Shown here: piece after piece, positions 11,570 to 21,297 of the stretch
Position numbering within the stretch: position 1 is the stretch's first letter
How the letters are laid out: each line of letters starts with the position of its first letter
DNA from: Datura wrightii
Taxonomy: Eukaryota; Streptophyta; Magnoliopsida; Solanales; Solanaceae
Assembly (NCBI GenBank): GCA_035772735.1
Contig: JASDFA010000018.1
Span: forward strand, 62,960,001-63,024,000
Direction of reading: 5' to 3'
DNA length: 64,000 nucleotides
Translations under genes and position numbers: made by a program
Notes under the pieces: model-generated
What the model saw: the letters and a program-made list of their open reading frames with translations, nothing else
Told to the model about the DNA's origin: nothing
Databases searched by the model: none

Positions 11570-13353
11570 CTTACCCCATACTTAGAACTTTGTTTGTCCT
11601 TGAACAATAATCTCACATCTCATGCAATTGACACCCAATCATAGCTACTTTGGCTCGACAATTGAAGCTATGGTTATATCGATTATTTACATAGTGAATC
11701 ATCAAGAAAACATGCATAGTCTCATCAATACAATGACATTCAACACATTAAGACCTCCTAGACTCAAGAGTCGACTCTCGATCTCGGCAAACTCATGAAA
11801 ATCAGCTGATCAAGACATCCGACACGAAATTAAATCTCTCGTCAAGCATGTGCCCCCACAACACAAGAGAATTTCCCCCTTTACAATCATATGATCTCAA
11901 AAACATTATATGCAGGAGCATATGAACACAATTTCGCTCTCTCTCCCAAAATTCACATGCATCATGTCATGACCCATAAGCTTGCCTCTAGTGTATTACT
12001 CCACTAATATAAGGACGAGTGATGTAAGATCATGTAGGACTTAATGGGTTGTAATATAAGCTAAGGAATTAGTACATACTGGGCTAACCAATAATAGCAA
12101 CTAGCACCCTTAAGCGCTTTTCCATACATCCCACCACATTATGGGCATTGTTTCTTCCTTCATCCTCCCCTTTCTTGAAGCCTTTCTTTATTTTTATTCC
12201 CATTTCTTTAAGCACACTCGACTTAATAACAAAGATTAGTTATACATCTTCATTTTATTATATTCGGCAAGTGCACCTTTGACCTTTTCTGTAATTTCAC
12301 CACTTCCACTTTTCCTTTCTTTTCGCAATTACCACTCCTTGACACTTTGGAAAAATTTCTTTTCTTGAGCGCTTAAGAGTTTTGGATCAAATTCACGGAT
12401 AATGAAAAGAAGGGGTTAAGCTCGGTTTGTACCTTTTTGACAAAAGAAAAAAAATAGGCTAAAGGCTCAATGGGATAACTAGGATGTACATTCAAGGTAG
12501 GTACGATAATGAAAAAAAACTTTCAGTTAAACCAAAGAAATGCCTACATCCTTTCCTACCATACACATCCTTCATTTCATTTCGTACACACACCAGGCAA
12601 GTTCTAGACACTTCACAATAGCATGGAGGAATCGAAACCTCACCACACTCTCATTGCACATGCTCAACTCAAGACATATTCACAAACTCTTCAATCAGCT
12701 AATTACAAGAATTCAAACATTAAGCCTCAATCACACTGAATCGAACTCTACGGTCTAGGTATCTCAACATGTTCATAAAGTTGCATGCTTTCATACGAAT
12801 CACCTTTTCATTCTAAATATCATGTACAACATGCAACCAGAATTCCGAACCATAAAGTAACGACACATTTGGAATACAAACAAACAAAAGAAAAAATTAA
12901 AAAGAACAAAAGAAATCTACTCTTATCGACTACATTTCCCTTAAGACGGTCGTCATCCATCCATCGTAGGGAACGGTCACTATTTACGACTTCGGTTCAA
13001 TGGGACTATTCTCGGTAAAAGCACCGAAAACAAACGCCGAGAAACCCAATCAAAAAAAATTTTCACGAAAAATTTTAAAAATATCGATAATTTCGATAAA
13101 ACAAAAATATTTACACAACCAGCTAACAACAACTCCGTACAGCACACAACAGCTTCACATTAATTACAATACAAAACATAAACATCAAAATCACAGGGTC
13201 ACAATTTTTCACAGGCACAACAACAAAACAGAAACATAAACAACAACAAAACAACCAGCACCTAACCACTCCCACCCCACACTTAAATCGAACACTGTCC
13301 CCAGTGTTCACGAAATTCAACATAGCACAAGAGTAGGTGGTGAAACTCCCTGA
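11570..13353 (-). other. Element I 3' noncoding region and polypurine tract
   Basis: No supported gene. The minus strand ends AAGTATGGGGTAAG at the LTR, matching the tract of B. Blocks shared with B and J are at about 12030-12066 (GGTTGTAATATAAGC), 12595-12626 (GGCAAGTTCTAGACACTT) and 12938-12967 (GGTCGTCATCCATCCATCG). The blocks are conserved although the ORF just upstream differs from that in B and J. Confidence 0.72.
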
Positions 13354-14567
13354 TCAATTGAAGTATTCCACTTCTTCGTCAGGTGCGGTTTCCTCATCCC
13401 CCATATCTGAATCACCCCCGCTATCCTCATCTGACTCAACATCTGAGTCATCGCGGTGTGTCTCCTCATCTGTGGGGACATCATCATCAACGGGCTCCAC
13501 AAAAGCTGGCCCCACTCGGCATAGAGCCTTGGCATTTTCGCCGAAGAGGTAGTCCAACTCTAGCTGCCACAGCTCATCTTCTGTTGCTGGCCTCCCGCCT
13601 ATGCGCAACTGTAGCATCTGCATCCCGAACATGCGGGCCATATACTGATCATCCCAAACATGTCGCTCGGCTAATGTGAGAACTGGCACGTGAGTGGTGT
13701 CGGGTGCCTTAGTTTTGGTGATGTCCAAGGCACGCCTCTCTATCTGCGGGATGTAGTCCAAGGCCTCTTCCTCAACATCTAGGCCCCTCAGGAAAGTGGT
13801 CAGCAAGCCACCAAATCTGTACCTGTGCCCTTGATGCAAACGGGCTCTCTTCATGGCGGAGATGATCACCGCCCCAACATTAATCTCCATCCTTTCATCA
13901 GGGCGTATACCAAGCACACACGATCCCGGGTGACATCTGTCATGTGCACCCCCGGGATCAGGCAGGAACACACGAGCCAAACTATGGCTTCCCTGTTCAT
14001 TTGAGAATAGGGCAGCATCTGATGGTAGCCCCTCTCCTTATGTCTGCTCCACCGTGCTGTAGAACGGGCTCCATACAGAGTGCGTCTTATATCCGCATAT
14101 GGTGGAGTGATGTTCAGCTGTCAGAGTACATGGGTGTCTGTGTCCTGCGCCCCCAAAATGGCATTAAGGTGATGGGGCTCAAAAGTGACTACCTGCCCCC
14201 TTATTTTGACAGTGTGACTTTGGAGTGTCAGGTTCCAGTTGGCGTAGCATTCTCGAATCAGGTGGAGATTGCACTCCTTGGGCTCTTCAAAAATGAAGTT
14301 CAGCCAGGCAGTGTCAATCCTGTGTACAATTCTGGGGAACTCCTATGCCAACGGCTTCCTCGCAATATGCTCCTCGGGGAAGTATTTGTTCTCCTTATGC
14401 TTTGTATACCATTTCTTCCCTTCGTCTGTCACCCATCGGGTTCCGTATTGACGGCGTTGGCCGCGCGGAACTGATGGTGCTGCTGGGACTGCTGTTCCCA
14501 GTCTAATCCTTTTCCTTCCGGCGCCTGATGTAGATGCGCCCTTTCCTTTGTCTTGCCTGCTTGCCAT
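13354..14567 (-). pseudogene. Element I C-terminal ORF, 'putative plant transposon protein'-like
   Basis: The start is taken at MASRQDKGKGAST (14567), matching the start of the E copy (MAPKSRKGKE). A basic, nuclear-signal-like N-terminus (GRKRIRLG) is followed by TRWVTDEGKKWYTKHKENKY, then LIRECYANWN and KIRGQVVTFEPHHLNAILG. These fit the family I recall as the putative plant transposon protein domain. The last ~200 residues are open (13354-13980) and end in a very acidic tail rich in DDD/DEE. Two in-frame stops (near 14345 and 14130) and one frameshift near 13880-13990 break it. In Athila elements an ORF in this place follows pol; here pol is absent. Its role is unknown. Confidence 0.75.
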
Positions 14568-15432
14568 TGTTCCTGTCAAATCAAACAGACAGTCCCAATG
14601 TTATTCAAATTAAAATTAGCTTCGACTAAGGTTGGGTTAAGCTAGGCCACCCCATAATTAGTCTTTAGCCACAATTACGACATTACGGCAAGACAACTCT
14701 CACTTTCCAATTTACAAAAAAAACAACATGCCTCTTGCATTCAGAGAATTCAATGGAATAAATTCTACATACTACTCAGACATCGTACAGCTAATCCAGA
14801 TATCACCATCGATACCATTTCATTACATAGCACTTAACAAAAAAACTTCTCTTAACACCACCTATGCAATTCACCAAGTTCTATACAATTCAACAATTTC
14901 ATTCTCCCAAAAATCCATCGTTTACTTAGCATATTCACAACAAGCACAACACAATTCACCTTACCCAACATGCCCAACCCATAATTTCCACATTTTCAAT
15001 CACATTTAGTTTCTTCGCAATCAAATTCTAACCCTAGCTACATATTTCACCAAAATTCGATCAAGCATGTATTTATCGAGTTCATACAATCAAAATGATA
15101 CTACGAACCTCAATCAACAATAACTTAAAGGAATTCAAGCTCAATTTACAATTAGGGAAAGTTTTACTCACTTTACATGCTCAAAATCGACAAATTTGAC
15201 AAGAATTGAGATGAAAGTAGAGAACATACCTTTAGTTCGATGAAATCGAAGAAAATTCGAAGAAAACTTGTGCCTAGGTCCGTGTCACGTTGGGGAAGGG
15301 GGAGTTTTTGGGTTTTTTGTCGTGGAGGGGGTGAGAAATGAGGGAAAATTGAGGGAATTCGGGGTTAAAAAGGGGTATTTTCGCGCGGGTCACCCGGCGG
15401 CCCGGTGTGACCCGTCAAGATTAAAGCCTCAA

Positions 15433-15474
15433 CGTGTCACGGAGGGTAACGCGGAGCATCCCCTCCGTGACACG
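15433..15474. repeat. Hairpin 1: 14-base perfect stem
   Basis: CGTGTCACGGAGGG (15433-15446) is the exact reverse complement of CCCTCCGTGACACG (15461-15474), with a 14-base loop. The core CGTGTCACGGAG is the same as the promoter-proximal inverted repeat of the I and J LTRs. Confidence 0.85.
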
Positions 15475-15490
15475 GAGCCAACACGGAGGT

Positions 15491-15517
15491 ATTCTGGAAT
15501 TTTAAAAATTCTAGAAT
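15491..15517. repeat. AT-rich palindrome between hairpins 1 and 2
   Basis: ATTCTGGAATTTT and AAAATTCTAGAAT flank a single A, with one mismatch that would be a G-U pair in RNA. It joins the two GC-rich hairpins into a run of three stems. Confidence 0.6.
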
Positions 15518-15527
15518 TAAACCTCAA

Positions 15528-15569
15528 CGTGTCACAGAGGGTAACGCGGAGGCCCTCCTCTGTGACACG
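15528..15569. repeat. Hairpin 2: diverged copy of hairpin 1
   Basis: CGTGTCACAGAG (15528-15539) pairs exactly with CTCTGTGACACG (15558-15569). The loop GGTAACGCGGAGG resembles that of hairpin 1. A change in one arm (GG to AG) is matched by a change in the other arm (CC to CT), a compensatory pattern. The copies are about 95 bases apart. Confidence 0.8.
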
Positions 15570-15822
15570 GAGCCATCGCGCAGGCTCACTATTTTGCCAC
15601 TTTTTATTATTTTTCTCACCTCCATTTTTCCTTTGCGATCCTTTGCATTTTTTCCCTCCGTTCAACCTGAAATTCATCTCACACAAGAAATTGGTTAGAA
15701 TTGATAGGTTTCACATAAAATACAATTTTTTCTTTTATTTTTATTTTTCTATTTCTTTTCTCTTTCTTTTTTTTCTTTTTTTTTCTCTTCTACTAAATCT
15801 ACTCAAGTATTATAACAATTTC

Positions 15823-15870
15823 ATGGGTTGCCTCCCGTGCAGCACCTGGTTTACCGTCGCGGCTCGACGT
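15823..15870 (-). promoter_or_regulatory. Post-stop two-hairpin module (element I)
   Basis: The minus-strand reading after stop 15880-15882 gives the imperfect palindrome ACGTCGAGCCGCGACGGT (15853-15870), then GGGAGGCAACCC with short flanks (15823-15838). Order, spacing and sequence match B and J although the upstream ORF is protease rather than ORFx. Confidence 0.6.
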
Positions 15871-15879
15871 CATTGAAGC

Positions 15880-16816
15880 TTAGTCATCCTCTAGGGTGAC
15901 GAATGTCTTCTCTCGACTACCGTCCTCACCCCAGTAATGCTTACATCACTGCCCATTGACTAAGAACGTGGCACTTCGATCTTTTTGCCACGATTTCAAT
16001 TTTGGGGGGTCCTTCACCGGTGGTTTTCCCACTGGCTCTCGCGAATCAACACTCTGAGAAATATTCACTCGATTAAGCACGTTGATCACTAAGAGTTCCT
16101 CATACACGGCCGGAAGCTTCGTGGCCTTGTACACATCAAATACCTCCACCTTGTCGTGTGCCCGCATGGTTAGCTGCCCTGCAGCTACATCGATCAGTGC
16201 TTTCCCGGTCGCCAAGAAAGGACATCCCAAAATAAATGGGACTTCCGCATCTGGCTCAAAATCCAGCACAATGAAGTCAACCGGGAAGATAAGGGAGCCC
16301 ACTTGCACCAGCACGTCCTCCACAATGCCATCTGATCTGGCAAAAGAACGATCTGCTAGTTACAAGATCATTATTGTCGGTCTAGGACTGCCTAGCCCCA
16401 ATTTCTTGAATACCGATGTCGGCATCAAGTTAATGCTCGCTCCCAAATCACATAATCCATGAGCTCGGATACTCTGCCCGATTGTAAGTTGAATTGTAAA
16501 GCTCCCAGGGTCTTTGAGCTTTGTGGGCAACCTATTTTATATCCGGGAAGTGCACTCCTCCGTAAGCGCAACCGTAGCGTACTTTGTCAACCTGCTTTTG
16601 TTCGCCACAATGTCCTTGATATATTTTGCGTACTTCGGCACTCCCTGCAAAACATCAACAAGAGGTAAATTAATGTGTACCTGTTTAAGCACCTCCATGA
16701 ACTTTTTGAAAAACGCTTCAACAAGAGGTAAATTAATGTGTACCTGTTTAAGCACCTCCATGAACTTTTTGAAACACGCTTCCTCCTTGTGTTTCTTTAA
16801 TCTTTGAGGGAACGGG
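15880..16816 (-). pseudogene. Element I protease region (Athila-type)
   Basis: The minus-strand reading starts PPPFPQRLKKHKEE, the block that precedes protease in Athila/Tat polyproteins, then KQVHINLPLVE and YAKYIKDIVANK. The aspartic protease site reads LCDLGASINLMP (DLG at 16441-16449, intact), followed by FKKLGLG, LADRSFARSDG, DVLVQVGSLIFPVDFIVLDF and PFILGCPFLATGKALIDV. One stop replaces a Gln before LADRS. A second stop (TGA, 15946-15948) precedes CKHYWGEDGS and the true end LEDD-stop at 15880. The 5' end is cut by J. A 63-base in-frame duplication is listed separately. The protease would process gag; no reverse transcriptase follows. Confidence 0.8.
16655..16780. repeat. 63-base tandem duplication inside the protease region
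   Basis: Two adjacent copies (16655-16717 and 16718-16780) differ at only one or two bases. The length is a multiple of three, so the product carries KKFMEVLKQVHINLPLVE twice without a frameshift. The near identity implies a young event. Confidence 0.9.
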
Positions 16817-16825
16817 GGTGGTGGT

Positions 16826-18246
16826 TGATCTTGGGCAAATTTATATGCCCAAGTGATACTCAAAAGTACCATTTTAGCCTTGTTTATCTATCAATGTGTA
16901 TACATTCTCATGTAATTGGTAATAAAATGTGAATTTATACTAACCAACATGATTAGCATTGTTTTGCAGGTAAAATGTAATTTCGGGAAGCTAAAATGCA
17001 TGTTGGAGGATATCAGGGTTGGACTTGGATGCGAGCAAGGGACAAGACATTGGACAGCATGAAATAAAGGGGCTCCGCGATGGAGCCATGTCACGCTGCC
17101 ATCGCGGAGGCCTTCTGCCCGGATAGGGAAATTTCGCCCAAATTCCAGAGAGGGTACGCGATAGGTCCATGGCACAGTGGCTTGGCTCCGCATTGCACAC
17201 CGTGCCACGTTGGGCTTTAATTCCTGGACCCCCAGTTTCAGTGAAGGACCGCGTCCATAGCGTGTCACGGAGGCAGTGGTCCGTGATGCACTCCATGACA
17301 CGTTGCTTGTTATTCCGGGAAAAATTCCCACCAGTATAAATAGAACACTTAGGTTCATTTTTCAATATTCTGACTTGGTGGAGCAAGAACGTGGGTTACA
17401 GGCAGTTGAGGAAACGAAAAGATCAGGGTTTTTCTCTCTTTCTTTCTTCTTTAATTCAATTGCTTGTATGTTTAACACTCATTTAACGATGTTTAATCCA
17501 CAAATGAGTGGCTAAATCCTCTTCTTGCTGAGGTTATGAACAATTGTGATAAAATGTGATCATTGATTCTTTGGTTTTTCATCTTTTCTTCCATGTTGTT
17601 CTATTAATTCTTGTTCTTACTGCATTAATGTGTGGCCTACATTAATGTATATCTAAAAAGTCTGGTTTCACTCGAGAGAGCAAGAAATTGGAAAGTTGTG
17701 AATTAATAGGATATGATCTTTACTTGATTTGGGCAAATTGGGAATTGATTTACTTTCAGGATAGAAATATACCTGAAAGTCGTATTAGTCAATTTAGGAA
17801 CCGGGTTTGTATGGCTAGAACATGAATTGCATTTAATCACAGAAATGTAGGTGGATGGTTCATGATTCTTAAGTGAGGTTAAATACGAGAGTTTTAATCT
17901 CTTGGCAATAGTTCTTGGCTAGCAACTGGAGGAAAAGATTAACCAAATTATGATGATAATTAATTTCATTACATGTTCGTTTAACCTCAGCATGCTCTCA
18001 TTCATAGTTCAGACTCAAAGTAGATAATTGTTTTAGCTTTAGTATAAAAATTATAAAACAAAATATCAAACTCTTGGTTACACTGTTGTCTGCATTTTTA
18101 GAATTAAAATATAGTACACTTGAGCAAATTGCACTTCATCCCAGTCCCTGTGGGATCGATACTTGGCTTAGTAAAGCCACTTTACTACTTGTTCGACCAC
18201 GTGCACTTGCGTATCGTTTTATATACCCCACAAATCACCCCGAACA
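16826..18246 (+). mobile_element. Element J 5' LTR, mosaic
   Basis: It starts TGATCTTGGGC and ends CACCCCGAACA. The first part (to about 17400) resembles the U3 of element I (AAGTGATACT, CGCGATGGAGCCATGTCA). The second part is almost identical to the J 3' LTR. TATAAATA is at 17335-17342, with inverted repeat CGTGTCACGGAG / CTCCATGACACG (17261-17302) about 33-74 bases upstream. Confidence 0.88.
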
Positions 18247-18252
18247 AGTTTT

Positions 18253-18270
18253 TGGCGCCGTTGCCGGGGA
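18253..18270 (+). other. Element J primer binding site (tRNA-Asp, perfect)
   Basis: TGGCGCCGTTGCCGGGGA, fully complementary to the tRNA-Asp 3' end, lies six bases after the LTR. Confidence 0.92.
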
Positions 18271-18402
18271 CTGGCAATTGGTGAAATTTTCTTAAGTGTA
18301 AATTTACTATATTTTTTTTCTAAGTGCTGACACCTTGGTCTTAGTGTTTGTTTTAATTCTTTTTCATTTTAATTTTTTTCTTTTTCGGATACCCTTATTG
18401 AC

Positions 18403-19350
18403 ATGACATCATGGAATACAAATGGTATAAATGGTGGATACTCATATTTTAGCGAATCTTGTCTGAATTTCAGAGGACACCACTCGTGGCAACACTGTAA
18501 CATGTGCAATATATGTGGTGGTCAAGATGGCCATTGGGATGGCTGTCCGAATGCATATTCCCCTCCCCCAAGCCCCTACTATGATCCTTCTGTTGTTTTT
18601 GCTGAATATAGGCATGCTGAAAATGAGGACTTGGGACGCCAAGCTCGTATAGAAGACATGCTGAAACAACTCCTGGAGCAATCAGAAGCAATGAAGGAGG
18701 CGATGGCAGTATTGAGAATTCAGCAAGAAGAGAATGCAGAGGCTTTAGAAAGGATGAGCGTCAAACTCATGAAGATGATTGCGGAGGCTGAAGCTTGTGA
18801 TAAATTGCAGGTGACAGTTTTAGCCGATATTCAAGAGGAACTACAAGAGGAAGACAAGGGTGAATTTTTGGATGAAGCCCAACAATTAGAATCTCTTGAG
18901 TGTCCCTGTGATGGGCTCACACTTATGGAAAATCCATTCATGGAAGAAGAGATAGAGTATCCCCCAGTTGACATTAATGGAGAGATAGATGTCGATGCTG
19001 AGAAGGTGTATACAAGTAAGGAGGTCAAGCACAATGCATTTTCAGAGTTGAGGTTTATTGGACCACACTCGAAGCATTTTTCGACATTAAGTTTGGTTGA
19101 AAACATAGAAATAGAGTCTTCCAAGCTTATAGAGAAATGTCTAGAGGAGGACCAAGCCCCGTATATTTTGAAATTTGCTAACTCGGTGAGAGAAAATGAC
19201 TTCGCTTACTTGAGGGACAATAAGTTCAAAAGGCAACATCTACTGTTTGGTCCTTACAATTTTTCACCACCACCCCTGGAGCATAAGAGGAAATTAGAGA
19301 AGAAATTAGGGGCGAGATTCATATCCTCAAGGTGGAGGAAAAAGCGGTGA
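18403..19350 (+). CDS. ORFx: gag-derived protein of non-autonomous elements, intact in J
   Basis: A 315-residue protein starting MTSWNTNG; the same start is kept in B at 25942, which supports it. Residues about 24-55 hold a Cys/His cluster (CNMCNICGGQDGHWDGCPNA), close to the zinc knuckle after the Athila gag capsid but with altered spacing. Residues 80-135 form a heptad-like, Glu-rich coil (IEDMLKQLLEQSEAM), like the coil that follows the knuckle in Athila gag. Residues 150-200 are acidic. The C-terminal half (KEVKHNAFSELRFIGPHSKH, EEDQAPYILKFA, SPPPLEHKRKLEKKLGARF) is matched only by the B copy here and ends very basic. I do not recognise it. I infer a gag-tail remnant that could bind RNA or co-assemble with gag made by another element. 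It is the longest intact retroelement frame in the window. Function unproven. Confidence 0.75.
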   Translation: MTSWNTNGINGGYSYFSESCLNFRGHHSWQHCNMCNICGGQDGHWDGCPNAYSPPPSPYYDPSVVFAEYRHAENEDLGRQARIEDMLKQLLEQSEAMKEAMAVLRIQQEENAEALERMSVKLMKMIAEAEACDKLQVTVLADIQEELQEEDKGEFLDEAQQLESLECPCDGLTLMENPFMEEEIEYPPVDINGEIDVDAEKVYTSKEVKHNAFSELRFIGPHSKHFSTLSLVENIEIESSKLIEKCLEEDQAPYILKFANSVRENDFAYLRDNKFKRQHLLFGPYNFSPPPLEHKRKLEKKLGARFISSRWRKKR

Positions 19351-19358
19351 AACTTGAT

Positions 19359-19407
19359 ACGTCGTGCCACGACGTAAAATTAGGCGCTGCTTGGGAGGCA
19401 ACCCAAG
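19359..19407 (+). promoter_or_regulatory. Post-stop two-hairpin module (element J)
   Basis: Eight bases after the ORFx stop lies the perfect palindrome ACGTCGTGCCACGACGT (19359-19375), then the hairpin CTTGGGAGGCAACCCAAG (19390-19407). This is the best preserved copy in the window. Confidence 0.7.
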
Positions 19408-19408
19408 G

Positions 19409-21297
19409 GTACCATGGGTACCATTTTAATTTCTTGCATTTAAGTTGATTTTATTTATTTTTCATCTTGTGTTGTTTTGGTGGAAAGTTAAGCAAAGATG
19501 GAAGGGAAGTCTGAGTACCCGTGGAGGAGGAAGCTAACAAGCATGGAAGAGAAAAAGTGTGGGGCCGAACACCCACTTGTGCAAAGTTGAAGAAAGGCAT
19601 GTTGTTAGCTAGGCCTAAAGGCCTCAGGGAGTATTTCTCACCCTCTTTAAATGTTAAGTTGATGCTATGAGGACATAGCATGATTCAAGTGTGGGGTGAG
19701 GAAAAATTTTTGTGCTTAATGATTTTTGTTGAATGTAATGCTTGTTAGAAATATTTGGAAAAAAAAAATTTTTTTTTGTGAGTCAAGCATGACTTCATCA
19801 CCCGTTGGTTTTTCTTTTTGGTTCTTTTCCGACGGGGGGTCTTTGAACCGAAGAATAAAAATTTTCTTTTTCTGTATATAATGTTTTTAGTCATAGTTAG
19901 AAACTGTTTCCAATGATGGATGGATGACGACCGTCTTGAGGAAAATTAGTCAGTAGGTTGGTTTTTGAACCCATAGCTAATTGATGGCTTGATATTCTGT
20001 TATGTGCTATAAATGATTGTAAGATGCAAGTATGTTTAGTGTTGAAGCATGCAAGTGGTATACCTATGTTTGAGACACCTAGGCTCTTGAATTTGACTTG
20101 ATATGATTGAAGCTTAATTTTGAATTCTTGTGATTAGCTGAGTTAAGAGTCTGCAGAATGTGTCTTGAATTGAGCATGTGCTGTGAGTGTAAGTTTTTCG
20201 AATATTCCGTGCTATTGTGGAAGGTCTAGAACTTGCCTGGTGTTTATATAAAACGAAATGAAGGATGTGAATTGTAGGAGATGATTTAGGCATTTCTTTA
20301 AATGAAGATAAATGTTATCCCTCACTTTACCTACCTTGAATATTTAATCCTAGTTAGCCCCATTGAGCCTTGAGCCTATTCTTTGATAGCTACAACATAA
20401 GCTTAATCCTTTTCTTTCATTAGCCTTGAATTTGATCCAAAACTCCTAAGCGCTTAAGTGAAAAATTTCCAAAGAATGAGGGAGTGAGAAGCGTGAAAAA
20501 GAAGGAAAAGTAGACGTTGTGAAAGTTGAGAAAAGGACAAAGGTGCACTTGTGTAAAAATGGTTGATTATTAGTAGGGAGTACGAAAATAAATGAATCAA
20601 AAAAAAAATTTGCTTAAGTACTCCTTACTACTAAGCTGAGTGTGCTTAAAGAAATGGGAACAAGAAGAGAAAATTTAGGATTGAAAAGAATGGGGGTGAA
20701 GTCAGGGAAGAGATATCCTTAATGAAGGTTGAAGTTATTAAAAGCGCTTGGGGGAAGATAGTCACTATTACTGGCCAAAATAGTACCTACCCGTCCCTTA
20801 GCTTACATTACAACCTAAAAAGTCCTACTTGATCTTTCATTCACACATCCTTAAATTAGTGGAATAAAACACTAAGGGCAAGCTTATGGGTCATTACATG
20901 ATGCATGTGAATTCTTTGTGAGAGTGAGTGTAATTCTATTCATGTACCCACACATGTTGTGATTTGAAAAATTGTTTTTGCTTGTGAAAATGGGTAATTC
21001 TCTTTCCGTGAGGGCACATGTGGAATGAAGGATATAATTCATGGGGGATTTCTTAATCAGCTGATTTGCATGAGTTTGCTAAGATTGAGAGTCGATTCTT
21101 GAGGTTAAGAAGTCTCAACATAGTTGTACTTCATTTCAATGATCAAATCATGCATGCTCTATTTGTAGCTTGTTATCTTACGTAATCATTATAGCCGTAA
21201 CTTGAATTATCTTGCTAAATTAGTTATGTGGGAGTCTCCATATGCATGATATGTAAAAGGTTGTTCGAGGACGATCAAGGCTTTAAGTGTGGGGTTG
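19409..21297 (+). other. Element J 3' noncoding region
   Basis: No gene supported. Conserved blocks shared with B and I are at 19916-19940 (GATGGATGGATGACGACCG), 20206-20238 (AAGGTCTAGAACTTGCC) and 20805-20835 (TAGCTTACATTACAACC). It ends with a G-rich polypurine tract at about 21283-21297. Confidence 0.72.

Larger units (their letters stand above)
14580..15822 (-). other. Element I spacer between C-terminal ORF and hairpin module
   Basis: No gene supported. The left half is AT-rich with CA-rich runs. A T-rich low-complexity tract lies at about 15720-15790. The notable content is a GC-rich block at 15380-15590 with two near-copies of a hairpin (listed separately). An open frame across it on the plus strand is antisense and low complexity, and I do not accept it as a gene. 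Confidence 0.6.

Noticed and set aside
13383..14474. Plus-strand frames across the I C-terminal ORF
   Set aside because: They are shadows of the minus-strand ORF, which has homologous sequence and order in element E.
14580..15822. Reverse transcriptase or integrase hidden in element I
   Set aside because: No frame in either strand shows catalytic DD boxes, the HHCC zinc domain or DDE spacing between protease and the C-terminal ORF.
15268..15876. 202-codon open frame on the plus strand
   Set aside because: It is antisense to the I spacer, the hairpins and the post-stop module, with a low-complexity Phe/Leu-rich end from a T-rich tract. No family resemblance.
18520..18545. ORFx Cys/His cluster as a canonical CCHC zinc knuckle
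   Set aside because: The spacing is CX2CX5HX3C rather than CX2CX4HX4C, so I call it knuckle-like only.
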